From Panorpa germanica (lineage: Eukaryota > Arthropoda > Insecta > Mecoptera > Panorpidae): DNA of 64,000 nucleotides. A program made the translations under genes and the position numbers. The DNA lies in the NCBI GenBank assembly GCA_963678705.1, contig OY783206.1, positions 22,455,807 to 22,519,806 on the forward strand, written 5' to 3'. Every line of letters begins with the position of its first letter. The first letter of the stretch is position 1. Shown here one piece after another: positions 44,636 to 56,147 of the stretch. Below the pieces are notes generated by a model. The model was given only the letters and a program-made list of their open reading frames with translations, was not told the origin of the DNA and did no database searches.

Positions 44636-45179
44636 AGTGATAATTTTGCTTATACAATACAAAGATATTCCATTTTCATCACTGGGTAATGACAACCGTT
44701 CGCAATTATTGCAACAGACAAAACAATTTGAAATTTAGCAATAAATTTAACGACAGAACATTAAAATACATCTTAAGAGAAATTGCAACAAAATAATATT
44801 AACTTAATATAATAAAATGAACAAGATAAAAGAATTAATGTATAACGTAATGTCATTCTTGTGAAGTTGGTCACATTGTAGAACAAGTTTCTTAGGTTGG
44901 TAGTCGTTAATGGTCATTAACAATGAAGTCAGCAACAAATAAGTAGCTGGTAATACCACGAATTGGTCAGAACGGGCCAAGCGGAGCGGGCTGGGCACGT
45001 GGTTCCATGGTAATGCGAGGAATTATGAAAATTAATGTTAAATTTAAAACAACGTGTGGACTACTCGTTGTTTTCGAGTGGTTTGAGGCAAAATCTAGCG
45101 ACGTCTAGTCAATTTCAAATTAACCTTACATGCTTGTCTTCATCCTCTAAAGTTCACTCATGCGTTGAAGACTTTGTCA
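44636..45179. other. Unassigned spacer
   Basis: Nothing recognised. Confidence 0.3.
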
Positions 45180-46300
45180 GTAAAACATAACCTACAATGC
45201 TCAGTGTGAACGTATCAGAACGTTTGTTACCCGTAATTAACAATTTTTGTCAAGTATTTATGTTATAGTACAGCGGTTCTCAAACTTTTTACTTCGAGCC
45301 CCCCTGTATAATCCAGCTGTAAACCGGGCCCCCCCTACATGTAACCGTACTATGTATTATAAGGAAGTCGCATTTGACATTTTACAGTCAATTTTTATTT
45401 AGTTAAGTTTTGCACATTCTATGCATACTCTAATGGGGCAATAGGTTTAATCGTAATCAAACAACAAATTCTATACAAAGAATTACTGTTTATTTAATTA
45501 TTTTAGCTACTATAGTACATAATTGTTATTTGTAATTAACTCAAAGCAATAATAATAAAAAAGCGTTTTTACAAGAATAAGTGGTGGCGAATGGAGTGAG
45601 TTCACTCAAAATTGGGTGTTTCCTTTGTACACCAATCCAGAAGGATGTGAGAGAAGATTCTTTAAACTTCATTTCAAGCTTAGTGTCACCTTGGAGGTCA
45701 ATGAGATTTTCTTTTCCTTCATGTTGAGGGAGCACTCATCGAATGATGGTTTGAACGGGTTTTGAATCCATGCCAAACCATCCAAGTTCCCATTAAAATA
45801 TTTTTCAAAACGAGATCTGAGGATTTCTAAGTGTTTAAGAAAGCATTTCTTTGCATTGGTTGGAATAGTTTCTTTAATCATAATTTTAAGAATAGGAAAT
45901 AGCTCCAAATTGTCACTTTACAGACCGCCTTCGTACAAACTTAGTTTCCTTACAAAGCTTTTCACCTTTTCAGTCCATTGCAGAAGGTTTGCATCTTTTT
46001 TCTGTATTTTCTGATAAACTAAAAAAAAAAATGTTAGGCACTCTTACGTCGTTGACTTAAAATTATACACTTGTTGTAATTTTAAAAATAAAAAGTTTGC
46101 TTTATTATTTTGTAAGTAAATTTAATTAATTTTTCAACCAAGCATTGGGCCCCCCCTGAGCCTTTATTTCGCCCCCCTTGGGGGTCGCGCCCCACACTTT
46201 GAGAACCGCTGTTATAGTAAACAAGTAACTGTAATAACCTAACTCTTATTCTATTTAAACGAATTTGTGAATTTTAAAATCAAGAGTGGAGAGGTGTTAC
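45180..46300 (+). repeat. Family P repeat, copy 3, interrupted by hAT
   Basis: 45180-45270 and 46220-46300 form one P copy: AACATAACCTACAATGCTCA to CAAGTATTTATG on the left, AACAAGTAACTGTAATAACC on the right. It is split exactly at TTATAGTA, which is duplicated by the insertion. Confidence 0.85.
45271..46211 (-). mobile_element. hAT transposon, 941 bp, with decayed transposase
   Basis: Termini CAGCGGTTCTCAAAC and TTTGAGAACCGCTG are inverted repeats; TTATAGTA (45263-45270 and 46212-46219) is a perfect 8-bp duplication. On the minus strand the interior encodes the C-terminal half of a hAT transposase: VYQKIQKKDANLLQWTEKV, KSFVRKLSLYEGGL, a stop, then LELFPIL, then HLEILRSRFEKYFNG and LAWIQNPF, and after a frameshift NLIDLQGDTKLEMKFKE and SLTSFWIGV, PILSELTPFATTYSC. 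This is the lineage related to vertebrate ZBED5/FAM200-type proteins. The final SERSFS-like segment and the N-terminus are deleted. Non-autonomous. Confidence 0.93.
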
Positions 46301-46344
46301 TTCATTATCTCTTTGGTACTCTAAGTTATATTGTAAAACTCTAA

Positions 46345-46718
46345 TGCCGGTTACACACCAGAGAGACAGTTTAATAAAACACGAACAAAAACTTGTTTTT
46401 CTGAACAAAAATGCCAATGTCTACACCAAAGAGACAGTGCTTAAAACATTTTTGTCTTCTAAACTGTTTTAGTAAACAAAACGCAATTCCATCTGGAGTC
46501 GGTAAGATCAAAGGAAAACACCTTTGTTATTGTTTTTTAGTCTGTTTGGTTTGAACACGCAGTTTTGTTTTTTGTAAACATTTGTTTGTCAGTTGTTGCT
46601 TATCATAATTTTATGGGACACATAGAAAAACACTAAAAACTGTTTTCGAAAAACAGACTTTTTCATTTTTTGACAACATAACTGTTTTCAAAACTGTCTC
46701 TCTGGTGTGAAACCGGCA
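46345..46718. mobile_element. PIF/Harbinger-type MITE, 374 bp
   Basis: TGCCGGTTACACACCAGAGA and its inverted partner (one mismatch over about 28 bases) bound the element. Both sides are flanked by TAA (46342-46344 and 46719-46721), the 3-bp duplication usual for PIF/Harbinger. The interior is rich in GTTTTTGT-type words and has no ORF. Confidence 0.88.
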
Positions 46719-46837
46719 TAATATGTACAGTACTGCATCCTAAATGCAATTATTCTTACAGGAAAGGAAACAATCGACGGTTTTGTTTTACATCCAGCGT
46801 GTTGAACTTGGTTGTGACTCTTACAAAAATAAGATTG

Positions 46838-47107
46838 AAATATGGACGGAGATATAGCAATTAAAAATTCGAATTTTATTTTAGCGGTACAGATGTCGGC
46901 CATATTTATGACGTAACATTTCTGTTCTATTAAGGATAGGTCAGTTATTTTTTCTATGGAAACGTACAAAATGACTTCTTTAAATGTTAAGATCTCCAAA
47001 CATATAAGGAGTTATACAAAAATAATGGGACCTTTGAGGTTTTAGTAACCAACATTATCAATATATAGTAGTTTTATAGAAATTAAACCATAGGACTCAA
47101 GCCCATT
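46838..47107 (-). mobile_element. Family B element, copy 5, truncated
   Basis: Reversed; begins in ATGGACGGAGATATAGCAAT and runs to CATAGGACTCAAGCCCATT. One terminus is lost. Confidence 0.65.
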
Positions 47108-47234
47108 CAAAGACCATATATACACATTTTAACTCTTATAAAATAAATGTAATAAGTAAACAACAGATAATAAAAATATATTCCAAGTTATGTTAACACG
47201 TAATAAAAAATTAAGAGAAACTACAGTTAGAATA

Positions 47235-47257
47235 CAGTAGAATTTCGATATAACGGA
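47235..47257 (+). mobile_element. Possible pogo/Tigger-type terminus
   Basis: TA then CAGTAGAATTTCGATATAAC resembles the CAGT...TCGATATAAC ends of pogo-like Tc1/mariner elements. No matching right end found, so this is a tentative single-end call. Confidence 0.35.
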
Positions 47258-47346
47258 CTATGATAACGGAAGTATGATTAAAAGAAATGAATACTTAAAA
47301 AGGATTAGAAATACAATCCAGAAATTTATTTTATAAGTAAGTAAAG

Positions 47347-47564
47347 TATAGTTCAAATTACGAGAGTTCGGCGACGACTTATACTTAAAACAAGTTGTGG
47401 GGTATAAACTGCCGATATAACTAAAAAGCACTGAGTCACTTATTTTTCTATAATGTATATAGCAACGAATAAGATATAATTCATTATCGTATTATAGATT
47501 TATACCGCTCTTATAACCTCTTTTAAGTATAAGTCGCCGCCGAACTGTCGTGATTTGGACTATA
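47347..47564. mobile_element. MITE with about 42-bp inverted repeats, 218 bp
   Basis: TATAGTTCAAATTACGAGAG at the left pairs with CTGTCGTGATTTGGACTATA at the right. The pairing continues through TTCGGCGACGACTTATACTT on the left with a few mismatches. TA at each end would suit Tc1/mariner. The interior is short. Confidence 0.8.
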
Positions 47565-47764
47565 AGTTTTTTTCGTGAAAAGTAATTTTGAAGAGCCTTT
47601 AAGAAAGTTTCCAAGGAGCCACCGGGCTCAACCTAAGACCTTAGAAAGATTCTCTTATGTAAACAATCATGTTTATAAGATGTGTACAATAAAAAAACAG
47701 TTGGTCATTGTGCTCTCTTTTGTAACACGATCAAAACGAGCCTTCAACATATTTTATAAAAAAA

Positions 47765-48070
47765 CGAATACCGCTTGCTGAAATTTTCTTTACAGGACAA
47801 TATTTCTCATATTCTCAACGCATGATTCTATGTTTTTCAAAACAATCGTAAGAAAATTACCATTGTTGTATCACAAAACATCCGTCGGTGTAGGTGTAGG
47901 GTTCGTATGTTACAAATACAAATTTCAACGTCAAAATCTAAAAATGTAGTACCGCAAGGAGTATTGAAACTTTTCAACGTATAAACGACGTTAATAAATA
48001 TGTATGTTTAAATTTTCAAGATGATCGTAAAGAAAATGATTTTCTTGGGAACGTCTTTAAATAGCGTACC
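47765..48070 (-). repeat. Family H repeat, copy 2, uninterrupted
   Basis: Reverse complement of the two halves of 34150-34895. It shows the empty site: ACATCCGTCGGTGTAGGTGT then AGGGTTCGTATGTT, without the 438-bp insert. Confidence 0.7.
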
Positions 48071-48634
48071 TTAGAAATAAGAACAACGATCGCTGAATAT
48101 ATCAACACTGCTACCAACTTATTATGAATCGCACTTAAATGTTGTAATGTCTTGAAGTTGGCCCGTTGACAAAATATAATGTGATAAAATAATGGTAAAC
48201 ATACTCTTTTGTATTTTATTCTTCTTCTTATTATTATTTTTATTACTATTTTAAATATAATTTATGTTTGAGATTACAATTTCTTTATTTCGTGTCATTT
48301 TGGAGCGAGTTACATAGATAAGGATCTTAAAAGATGAAACAATAAAAACATCTTCGTATGAATATGAGCCTGATCCGGTACAGAGTCTGCTTCATCCAAT
48401 GCAAGGCAAAGGACGGCGTTGGACCAGGCGTTGGGTATGACTCACGAGCTCTTAAAACATGCTGAAACCTGTAAATGCGTCGGAGGATCCGTTGAACAAT
48501 TGGATTAGGTTTAGTAACGGAGCTACTATTGTCGTCAAATTATTGTCGTTCTCTTTGTATAGATTATGAACTTAATCATCCATTAGTTCACAGTTTCCAA
48601 AACGAAGGCTCGCTCTCTTTAATTTCTGTTTTTA
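48071..48634. other. Unassigned; moderately GC-rich at 48360-48530
   Basis: Contains CCGGTACAGAGTCTGCTTCA and GGACGGCGTTGGACCAGGCG. No frame or family supported. Confidence 0.3.
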
Positions 48635-48745
48635 TCTCTTTTAATGACTGTTTTAATAATATTGCGACTATTTAAAACAAATCAAGTTTGAGATCCTGAT
48701 AGTTAACTTTATCAGTACATGTAATATACATTTCTAGAATTTATG
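48635..48745 (-). repeat. Family B-related variant, second copy
   Basis: Reverse of the 39490-39625 sequence: AATATTGCGACTATTTAAAA then GATCCTGATAGTTAACTTTA. Confidence 0.55.
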
Positions 48746-49261
48746 ATATTGTTTACAATCCAAATATTACTCAACCCAAACAATCTTCTACGAATACAGG
48801 TGTGTGCACACTCATTCCGAAAGAAAACAGATCAAAAAGTTCGAATATTTGCTACGGCAACATTCAAGATACTATACACACACGTCAGTGAAGTACGCAG
48901 CCGATTCGATAGCAGTCGACAGTGGGTAAATCAAAATTAATTAGGTGTTAAATCGAACTTTAAATTACATAGCTAATCGGAACATTTAAGCAAATATTTA
49001 AGTGATAACAGACTGTAGAAGTATTAAGTAACTTAAATATTATTATATAATATATAAATTCACTAATTAGTGTTTAATATTGCTATTTTAATACAGGAAG
49101 ATAAAACGCAAACGAACATCTAAAACCTCATTATTTAATGAAATTATTTTTTTATAAATAGGTTAACTAATATATCCCTTAGGTAATTACAAAATTTCAG
49201 CCTTAACTTATTCTTATTTTTATCAAAAATTACAATTCAGTGAATCCATGTGCAATGACAG

Positions 49262-49375
49262 CTAGTTTGCCAAGTATTTATGTTATAGTAAACAAGTAAC
49301 TGCATTAAACTAACTCTTATTTTGTTTAAACGAATTTGTTAAAAGTTTACATGAATATTTGGGTGTTAATCGAAC
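49262..49375 (+). repeat. Family P repeat, copy 4, partial
   Basis: CCAAGTATTTATGTTATAGT then AACAAGTAACTGCATTAAAC and TGTTTAAACGAATTTGTTA. It lacks the left part of the family. Confidence 0.65.
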
Positions 49376-49701
49376 AGACATATGTAAACTCGGCACCAGA
49401 AGTGATGTTGACAACTTGATTGGTAATAGCCCGTTACAAAACTCTAAAAAAATTAATTCGAATGCCATTTAGAGATATATTTCGCTTAATATATGGACTC
49501 CAATAAAACCACAAAACACAAATCTGGAGAATACGGTGGACGAAGAAGTTATTCATGTCGTCATTTACCAGTTTTATTACAACTTAATTTTACAGTTACA
49601 ATTACATGAATATATTTTTTACAATCATTCTTTTTTCAATGATATTTAAGTAGAAAATAGTCTTGCAATACAATTTCATACTTGCTAGCTTGCCACAAGC
49701 T

Positions 49702-50094
49702 AATGGACTTTTGTCCTATGTCTTAATTTGTACAAAAGTGTACTATTTATTGATAAAGTGGGTTACTAGAACCTGCGCACACACATTCCAAGTGCATGTG
49801 ACATCACGCCCGTTAAGATGCTATGTCTATTATACAACAGAGTGTAAAATAGATAGCATATTCAACACAGAACTCTTATCCATATAACACATAACTGACC
49901 TATCTCTTAATAGTGCAACATGTTACGTCATAAATATGGCCGACATCTGTAGCTCTAAAACTACAATTCAAACTTTTAATTGCTATATCTCCGTCAATAT
50001 TTAGATATTTAATAAAATAGACACACCAATCATAACATCAATTTCAATCAACAATTGAAAAATCAACCCTTAAAAATGACGACACAAGCTAATT
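49702..50094 (+). mobile_element. Family B element, copy 6
   Basis: AATGGACTTTTGTCCTATGT at the left and GACGACACAAGCTAATT at the right, with CATTCCAAGTGCATGTGACA and ATGGCCGACATCTGTAG inside. About 390 bp and internally deleted. Confidence 0.7.
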
Positions 50095-52143
50095 CCGAGG
50101 TTAATTGACTACATTTCATATGGAAATTGTCTTGCAGTGCAAGGTTTACGCTCACTAGCGTACCTCAAGACCAGCTAATTCCAAGGTTCCTATTCTACCT
50201 GAGATAAGGTATTCTCATTAAGGCTATATACCTATTTATTATTCGTGTCCTTTTATTTTTAAAATATTCCATCAACAAATTTCTTTCAAATAATTTCGAC
50301 ATTTCAGCTTCTCGACTTTAAAATAAAATTCCTTTAAAATCAAGAGACTGACATCTATATACCGCAACTATAAACATTGGAATTTTATTCTTTTATATCC
50401 CCCCTTCATCTCCCCCTCCCTGTATCAATACCCAGCCAATTAACAAAATAACAGATGATTTTATTGATACCTAACCATCTTATTAATTTAATCTTTAAAC
50501 TATTATATTATCCTATTGCTATCTCTTTTTATTTTATTTAGTTTGTTATTCTTTTGTGTTACTTTTATATATTTTTATCTCTTTCTTTCATTTTATTATC
50601 TCTTATTGAGTGAATAAACAAGTGTTGGTTTTATTTTATAACTAAGTGCCCAGGTTGACTTGCCTGTGTAACACTTTAAGCGTTTGTAGTCCAGACAAAT
50701 AGTATAAACACTATTTGTTAGTTAGAAATAATTAGGAAATTATAAACAACTTGAAAGGTATGTTGAATAAGAAATTAATTTGGTAAAAGAAGTTGTAGAT
50801 CTTTCCAAATTAGTATATTAGTATATCTTGTGTTAACCAAATTCAATTATTTACAGTTAAAAGTCATCTACAAATATTTTTAGCAGTGTTATTTTTATCT
50901 TATTTAAATTCTACAACATCTATTTTCTTATGGTTGGATCTTTAGAATTTTTATTGCTAATATACGTCTATAGTTTGTTTTATTTTTTAATATTTTAAAT
51001 GTCTAAAAGTAGACGGAGATATAGTGCTTTAAAAGGGAAGCTTGGTGGGGAAACAAATCAAGAAAGTGGGGACAAGATATGTGAAAAAGAATGGAGGGCA
51101 TACTACGAAGGAAGAAAGATAACTGTGGAGGAGACAAAAAAGGATAAGAAAGAAGCGGAGTGATGTACGGAGGCTTAGAAGGGAAAGGGATATATAAGTC
51201 AGCAGAGGAAAGGATGAGGAAGATGCACTCTTAAAAAAACTGAATTAATTTTAAAACATGTTCTAAACCATATTTTAGAACCATATATTAGAAAAAACAG
51301 ATACAAGTGTATTCATTTTCATAACATATACAGTGCATTTCAAAGAATTGTTTAACAAATTCAGACAAAAATTTATCTTAAACAGTTCTTAATTTTAATA
51401 CTCATTTCTCTAATAAATTTGTATTAAAATATGGAACATTTTTAACAGTGATGGATGAAGCAAAGTACAATACAAGATACAGACAATTGTGGACGAGAAG
51501 GACTTACAATTTTATAAACTTAAAGAAAATTAAAATTTTACATAGCTATATCTTCGAGAACTTTTGAATTTGTGTAGAAATAAAAAGGCTTCATTACAAA
51601 TTTAAAAATCCGACATTTGTTTACAAGCCCTTTACTTTCTTTGTTAGTCAAAGCTCTGTGTCTCATAAAAAGTTCTAGAATTATTAGAAGTGATCTCTAC
51701 ATATCACCAGTCAAAGTCCCATACGAAGCGAGAAATATCGAAAACGTCTACAAATTCACTTGCTACCAGTTAGGTGAAATCTAAAAATGTACCAACCTCA
51801 AGAGACGAGTGCTCACAAACTTATTCCCAATACGAATACCAACAAATTAATCATAAAATAAGTACATACAATTATAATTAAAAGTAGGAGGAAGTCTATC
51901 ACAGAATCCACTAAGCCAGTTTTGCAAAGTTACTTACTATCATTAGGTTGATAGTTTGTGAATTCTAATAATTAATTAAAAAATAAAACTTTCTTTGTTC
52001 TATTAATAGTTCTAACTTGACTGGACTGGTATTTGGTCAAGAATGAATACTAGCATGCTTACAACACAGTACACTAAATAAAGGTATTTTTTTACTCGAC
52101 GAGATGTTCCAAATGCAGCTCAACTTATTCATCAACCACGGCC
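50095..52143. other. Unassigned 2 kb
   Basis: 50230-50680 ends with AATAAACAAGTGTTGG and CCTGTGTAACA and might be a solo LTR, but no partner was seen. 51040-51240 is purine-rich like LINE tails without a supported motif. Otherwise anonymous. Confidence 0.3.
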
Positions 52144-52176
52144 GAGCTAGAGCTTGAGCTTGAGCCTGAGCCTGAG
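52144..52176. repeat. Hexamer tandem run (GAGCTT/GAGCCT)
   Basis: Five or so units of GAGCTT or GAGCCT in a small GC-richer patch. Confidence 0.8.
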
Positions 52177-52510
52177 ACGGGTTATACTGTGTTATTGTGG
52201 AACCAGATTATCTTTAAACAGGCGTCAACCGTTTAACCATCGACCGAAGGTACACACTTATTATCGGGACACGTTGTTAAGAAGATAACGGACTTGTTAA
52301 TGGATAAGAAGATTTGTAAATTGGACATTTTATGATACGAGTATTTATTATTTAACTTTATAAGGACATAAATACATTTGTTTGTTTTTTTGTTGTGTTA
52401 TTTGCAAATTAATTGGACGTTTATAGTTATTTAAATGTGAAATCGGTTTAAGAAGGCATTGAAATAAGATTTTGTATGCCTTATATTTTTACAAGAAATA
52501 GAATTTTATA

Positions 52511-52762
52511 CCCAGTAAACATTTAGGAGTCACTTTGTCTTTATATTAAAGATACGAATAATTTTTTTGTCATAAAAAGTTCATTTACAGTTCAGTTTCT
52601 CATATTCGTTCATATGAAATGTCTATTTTATCAGCTACACATGGCGAAACCACTCCACCTATCGGAATGCAAATGAAGATAAAGTTGATGCGAACTATAA
52701 TTGAAATGCAATAGTGATAGTAACATCACAAAATAGGACACTTCACAAAATTGTTTACTGGG
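52511..52762. mobile_element. Family A MITE, 252 bp
   Basis: CCCAGTAAACATTTAGG to CAAAATTGTTTACTGGG. The left flank is TA (52509-52510), the right flank AA, so the duplication is imperfect. The interior matches the 14.1-kb copy. Confidence 0.85.
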
Positions 52763-53149
52763 AAAGTACTACTGTACCGATTTGTGCGATTTATTATGAG
52801 TTTTGGATTTTTGTTATATTAGCGATATTGCGCTATAAGATACCCAGTACAACCCTCGTGCTACTCTGGCTTTAGTCTTATCTTAACATAAACAACTCTA
52901 AAATGTGTATAGAGCTCTGCATTGGAGATCACTTGAAGAGAGTAATGTAATCTGACTCGTAGATAACCTTGGAGAGGTGTACGGCTCTTTAGCATCCAGT
53001 CCAAGACACAGCTAGACGACATTAGCTACATAATCGTTGATTGAGCTACATCTTGCTTTGTATACAGTTCTTATATTTATGAATAAATACTATTGTACCA
53101 ATATTATGTTAGGCTTATGATTTGAAAATAGTAAATGCTAATTATTCCT
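52763..53149. other. Unassigned spacer
   Basis: Nothing recognised. Confidence 0.3.
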
Positions 53150-53800
53150 GACAGTTATAAATAAGAAAGAAGAAGAAGGAAGTGTGGAAAAGGTTTTGAT
53201 GTCAAAAATAGTCCAAATGACAGTACAAGAAAATTTGGGAAAGATAAATACCAGTTTATATAAAGGACAAAGAAATAAGAAACTGAAAGCGAAAAGCAAG
53301 ATTCAAAATTGGAAATGATGAGAAGGGTAATAGGTATTACGAAGAATAGCATTTTAATGGTTTCCAGAATATCCCAGTAAACATTTGGAGTCACTTCCCC
53401 ATCATATTGAAGATGCGTATAATTTCTTTTTGGTTATGAAAGAGTTCATTTACAATTCAGTTTCTCACAGCCGTTCATATGAAATGTCTATTTTATCGGC
53501 TACAAATGGCGAAACCACCCCACCTGTCGGAATACAAATGATCTTCATTTTTGCTTGATGCGAACTATAATTGTCACCAAATAGGACACTTCACCAAATT
53601 GTTTATTGAGAAGTAAGCGGAAATATAAGATGTTGCAGCATATAAGGGAAGGATTGTCAGTAAAAGAAGATAGAAGATCTGTTGAGAAGAGACAGGGAAA
53701 GAAGAACGTGAATAGTGTATGTACAGAAAAGAAGGATGGAGAAAAAGGAAAAAGTATAGAAGAAGACAGGAAGAATATTTAAGCAGTCTTAAATAATTCT
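53150..53800 (+). pseudogene. LINE Cys-rich tail, split by a MITE
   Basis: Before 53373 the frame gives YIKDKEIRN, KRKARFKIGNDEKGNRYYEE, matching the ARF-LGNEEKG-YWE part of the 8.2-kb tail. After the MITE, GATGTTGCAGCATATAAG and GTTGAGAAGAGACAGGGAAA match the purine-rich continuation there. Stops and the insertion make it inactive. Confidence 0.65.
53373..53610. mobile_element. Family A MITE, 238 bp
   Basis: CCCAGTAAACATTTGG to CCAAATTGTTTATTGAG, the right terminus having two substitutions. It lies inside the LINE tail. Confidence 0.82.
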
Positions 53801-54214
53801 CTAGAAGTAACTTCAAAATAATCTGAACCTTAAAGTTATAAGCAATCTTATTCGTACGTTAAGATTTCTTCTTTAATAAAACGCTTTGTTAAATTCTATC
53901 AAATACCATACGTACGTACAAAGTCACACATGACACACCATTTATAACCTGAGGTTAACGATATAACCCGGTGTTAAATTAGTTTTAAAGATGTTAACTT
54001 AAGATTGTTTGAAACAGCCCATATTATTATTTTTCTGTTTGGTTACTTTTTTGTGTGTATTTTATTCTTATTTCATCATAAAGGTATTATTACACAATGA
54101 ACTTTATTGTGGTTTTTTATATAATATATTGAGTAGATTCTTAGCTTTAAATTCTATAAATGGTTAAGAATTAATCAAACTATGAACTACAGATACATAC
54201 AGAACGTAGGCCGG

Positions 54215-54490
54215 TGTACCTAGATAAACGGGAAAGTAAAGAAATTTGAATGATCGAGTGATTCAGTCTAAGAAACGAAGAATGAGGAAGGAAATATTGG
54301 AGAGATGATGAGGGGAGAACGTGCAGGGTGAGTGTAGAGGAGGAGGAGGGGGGGAAAAGATAAATCACATGAAAAGTAGGTTGACTGCAGGGTGAGTTTG
54401 AAAGAATTGTTACAATGGAAGGGAGAAGGATGGCGAAAGTATGAAAGAGGAAACCAGGTGAGGAATTTAAATATATTAGCCGTAAAGACA
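54215..54490 (+). pseudogene. LINE Cys-rich tail, decayed copy
   Basis: Reads SLRNEE, then after a shift GRKYWRDDEGRTCRVSVEEE. This corresponds to the RLGNEE, YWE-DE, CRVC-type motif with the second Cys lost. The strand is purine-rich. Confidence 0.5.
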
Positions 54491-55309
54491 AAACGAAGCT
54501 AAAAACAAAATTAAATCTTATGATATATATGTCTTATGATATAACTTTCTTATTACAAAATTGCAACAAAAAGTTATTAATAAAAGTTGTAGACATAACA
54601 TTAATATCTATATAAAAGTTCTTAAGATATATTTATAGAAGTTATGGTTGCAAGAAAACTGAACTCAACATTATTTTACAGAATTAAAGTTTTGATATGA
54701 TGAAATAAGGATCTTCCAAAGCATTCTTAATGTGTACCGAATGAGCACGAAATTTGTGACTTTGTATTTAAATATTCTAAGAATACACAATGACATATGA
54801 CCTTTATTCCCATTTTTAACATATACCCATACTTAGTTCTATATATTTTTTTATTTCTGTGTTGGTATTCACTCTTAGGGTCTCCATATGGCTTCACATT
54901 ATATTCTTTTGTAGTTCTTGTTTATTTTTTTTATTATTCTGATGTTGTTAGTATTGTCAGGAAAAAAAACATAATTTTTATCTTTTTAAACAGCTAATTA
55001 GCAGAGAGGACGGGACGACCGGTCACATCTTCGGGAATTGGACAATTAATTAAATTGCTGTTTTATTCGTATTTTATTATTACTTTTGTTAATTAATTGT
55101 CTTTAATGATTTAAATTGGACATAGAGGGGGACTTGTTTATAGGTTAAAATCATTAACATGCAAAGTTTGGGGCTCAGGGGCTTATTAGAGCAGCGGATT
55201 TGGGTTAAACTTAATTTTATTTTCTCTTTCTGATCATTGTTTTCAGACCTCCCATAAAACAACCTAGCTGAAGAGTTTCTAGTAAAATAAGGTTATTTTT
55301 ATAGTCATT
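54491..55309. other. Unassigned spacer
   Basis: Nothing recognised. Confidence 0.3.
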
Positions 55310-55739
55310 TTTAGTGATCGATTTTTCAATTGTTGATTGAAATAGATGTTCATAAATGGGTATTGGCTTTTATATTTTAATAAATATCTAAATGTTGACG
55401 AAGATATAGCAATTAAAAATTGAATTGTAGTTTTAACGCTACAGATGTATGCCATATTTATGACGTAACATGTCTGTACTATTAAGGGTAGGTCAGTTAT
55501 TTGGAGATAAGAGTTCTGTGTTAAATATACTTTGTTGTATAAAAGACATAGCAACTTAGCGGACGTGATGTCACATGTCTTGTCTATAACATAGAATATC
55601 TTTAATAATTAAAGAGACAAAATCTCTTAACATATAAGGAGTTATTAAAAAATAATTGAACATTTGAGGTTCTAGTAACCAACTTTATCAATATATAGTA
55701 CACTTTTATAGAAATTAAGACATAGGACACAAGCCCATT
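55310..55739 (-). mobile_element. Family B element, copy 7
   Basis: Reversed: GATCGATTTTTCAATTGTTG near one end, ATAGGACACAAGCCCATT at the other. About 430 bp, with the far terminus lost. Confidence 0.7.
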
Positions 55740-55964
55740 GTCTAGCTGAATATAGATGCATACTGGTGACATGTTCATCTTAAGAGGCTCCACTCCGAAC
55801 CGAGCATGCTCGCGATCAAATAATACGTGGCCAACATCAATTAACAAACAAATACTGCGAGTTTCACTATAAAAGAAATTGTTTGAATGTAAAAGTAATA
55901 GTTATTATTAAATGAGGGAAAGTAGGGATTCTAGCTTAGCTTTAGCTATTTCTCTTTCTCTATA

Positions 55965-56075
55965 AATTCGCTCCAAAACTTCTTATTGTCACTACTGCAG
56001 AATAATAAAAACTAGAGATACGTTTCAGACCACGTCAAGAGTTGAACTAAACTATCGGTGACCAACATGTTGGCG
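55965..56075 (+). repeat. Short dispersed repeat, second copy
   Basis: Same block order as 33340-33540: AAATTCGCTCCAAAA, GAGATACGTTTC, CACGTCAAGAGTTGAACTAA, then ACATGTTGGC. Confidence 0.5.
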
Positions 56076-56147
56076 CATCAAACATTGACCTAGCCAGTTA
56101 TCAACCCAACATGTTTCAGCATATTTTAAAACCATCGCACAAATTCC

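Noticed and set aside
49440..49560. Possible mariner fragment (CTGGAGAATACGGTGG)
   Set aside because: Only one short phrase recalls transposon sequence; no protein motif could be read on either strand.
50230..50680. Possible solo LTR (AATAAA and a CCTGTGTAACA end)
   Set aside because: No second copy, no clear TG start and no target duplication could be seen.
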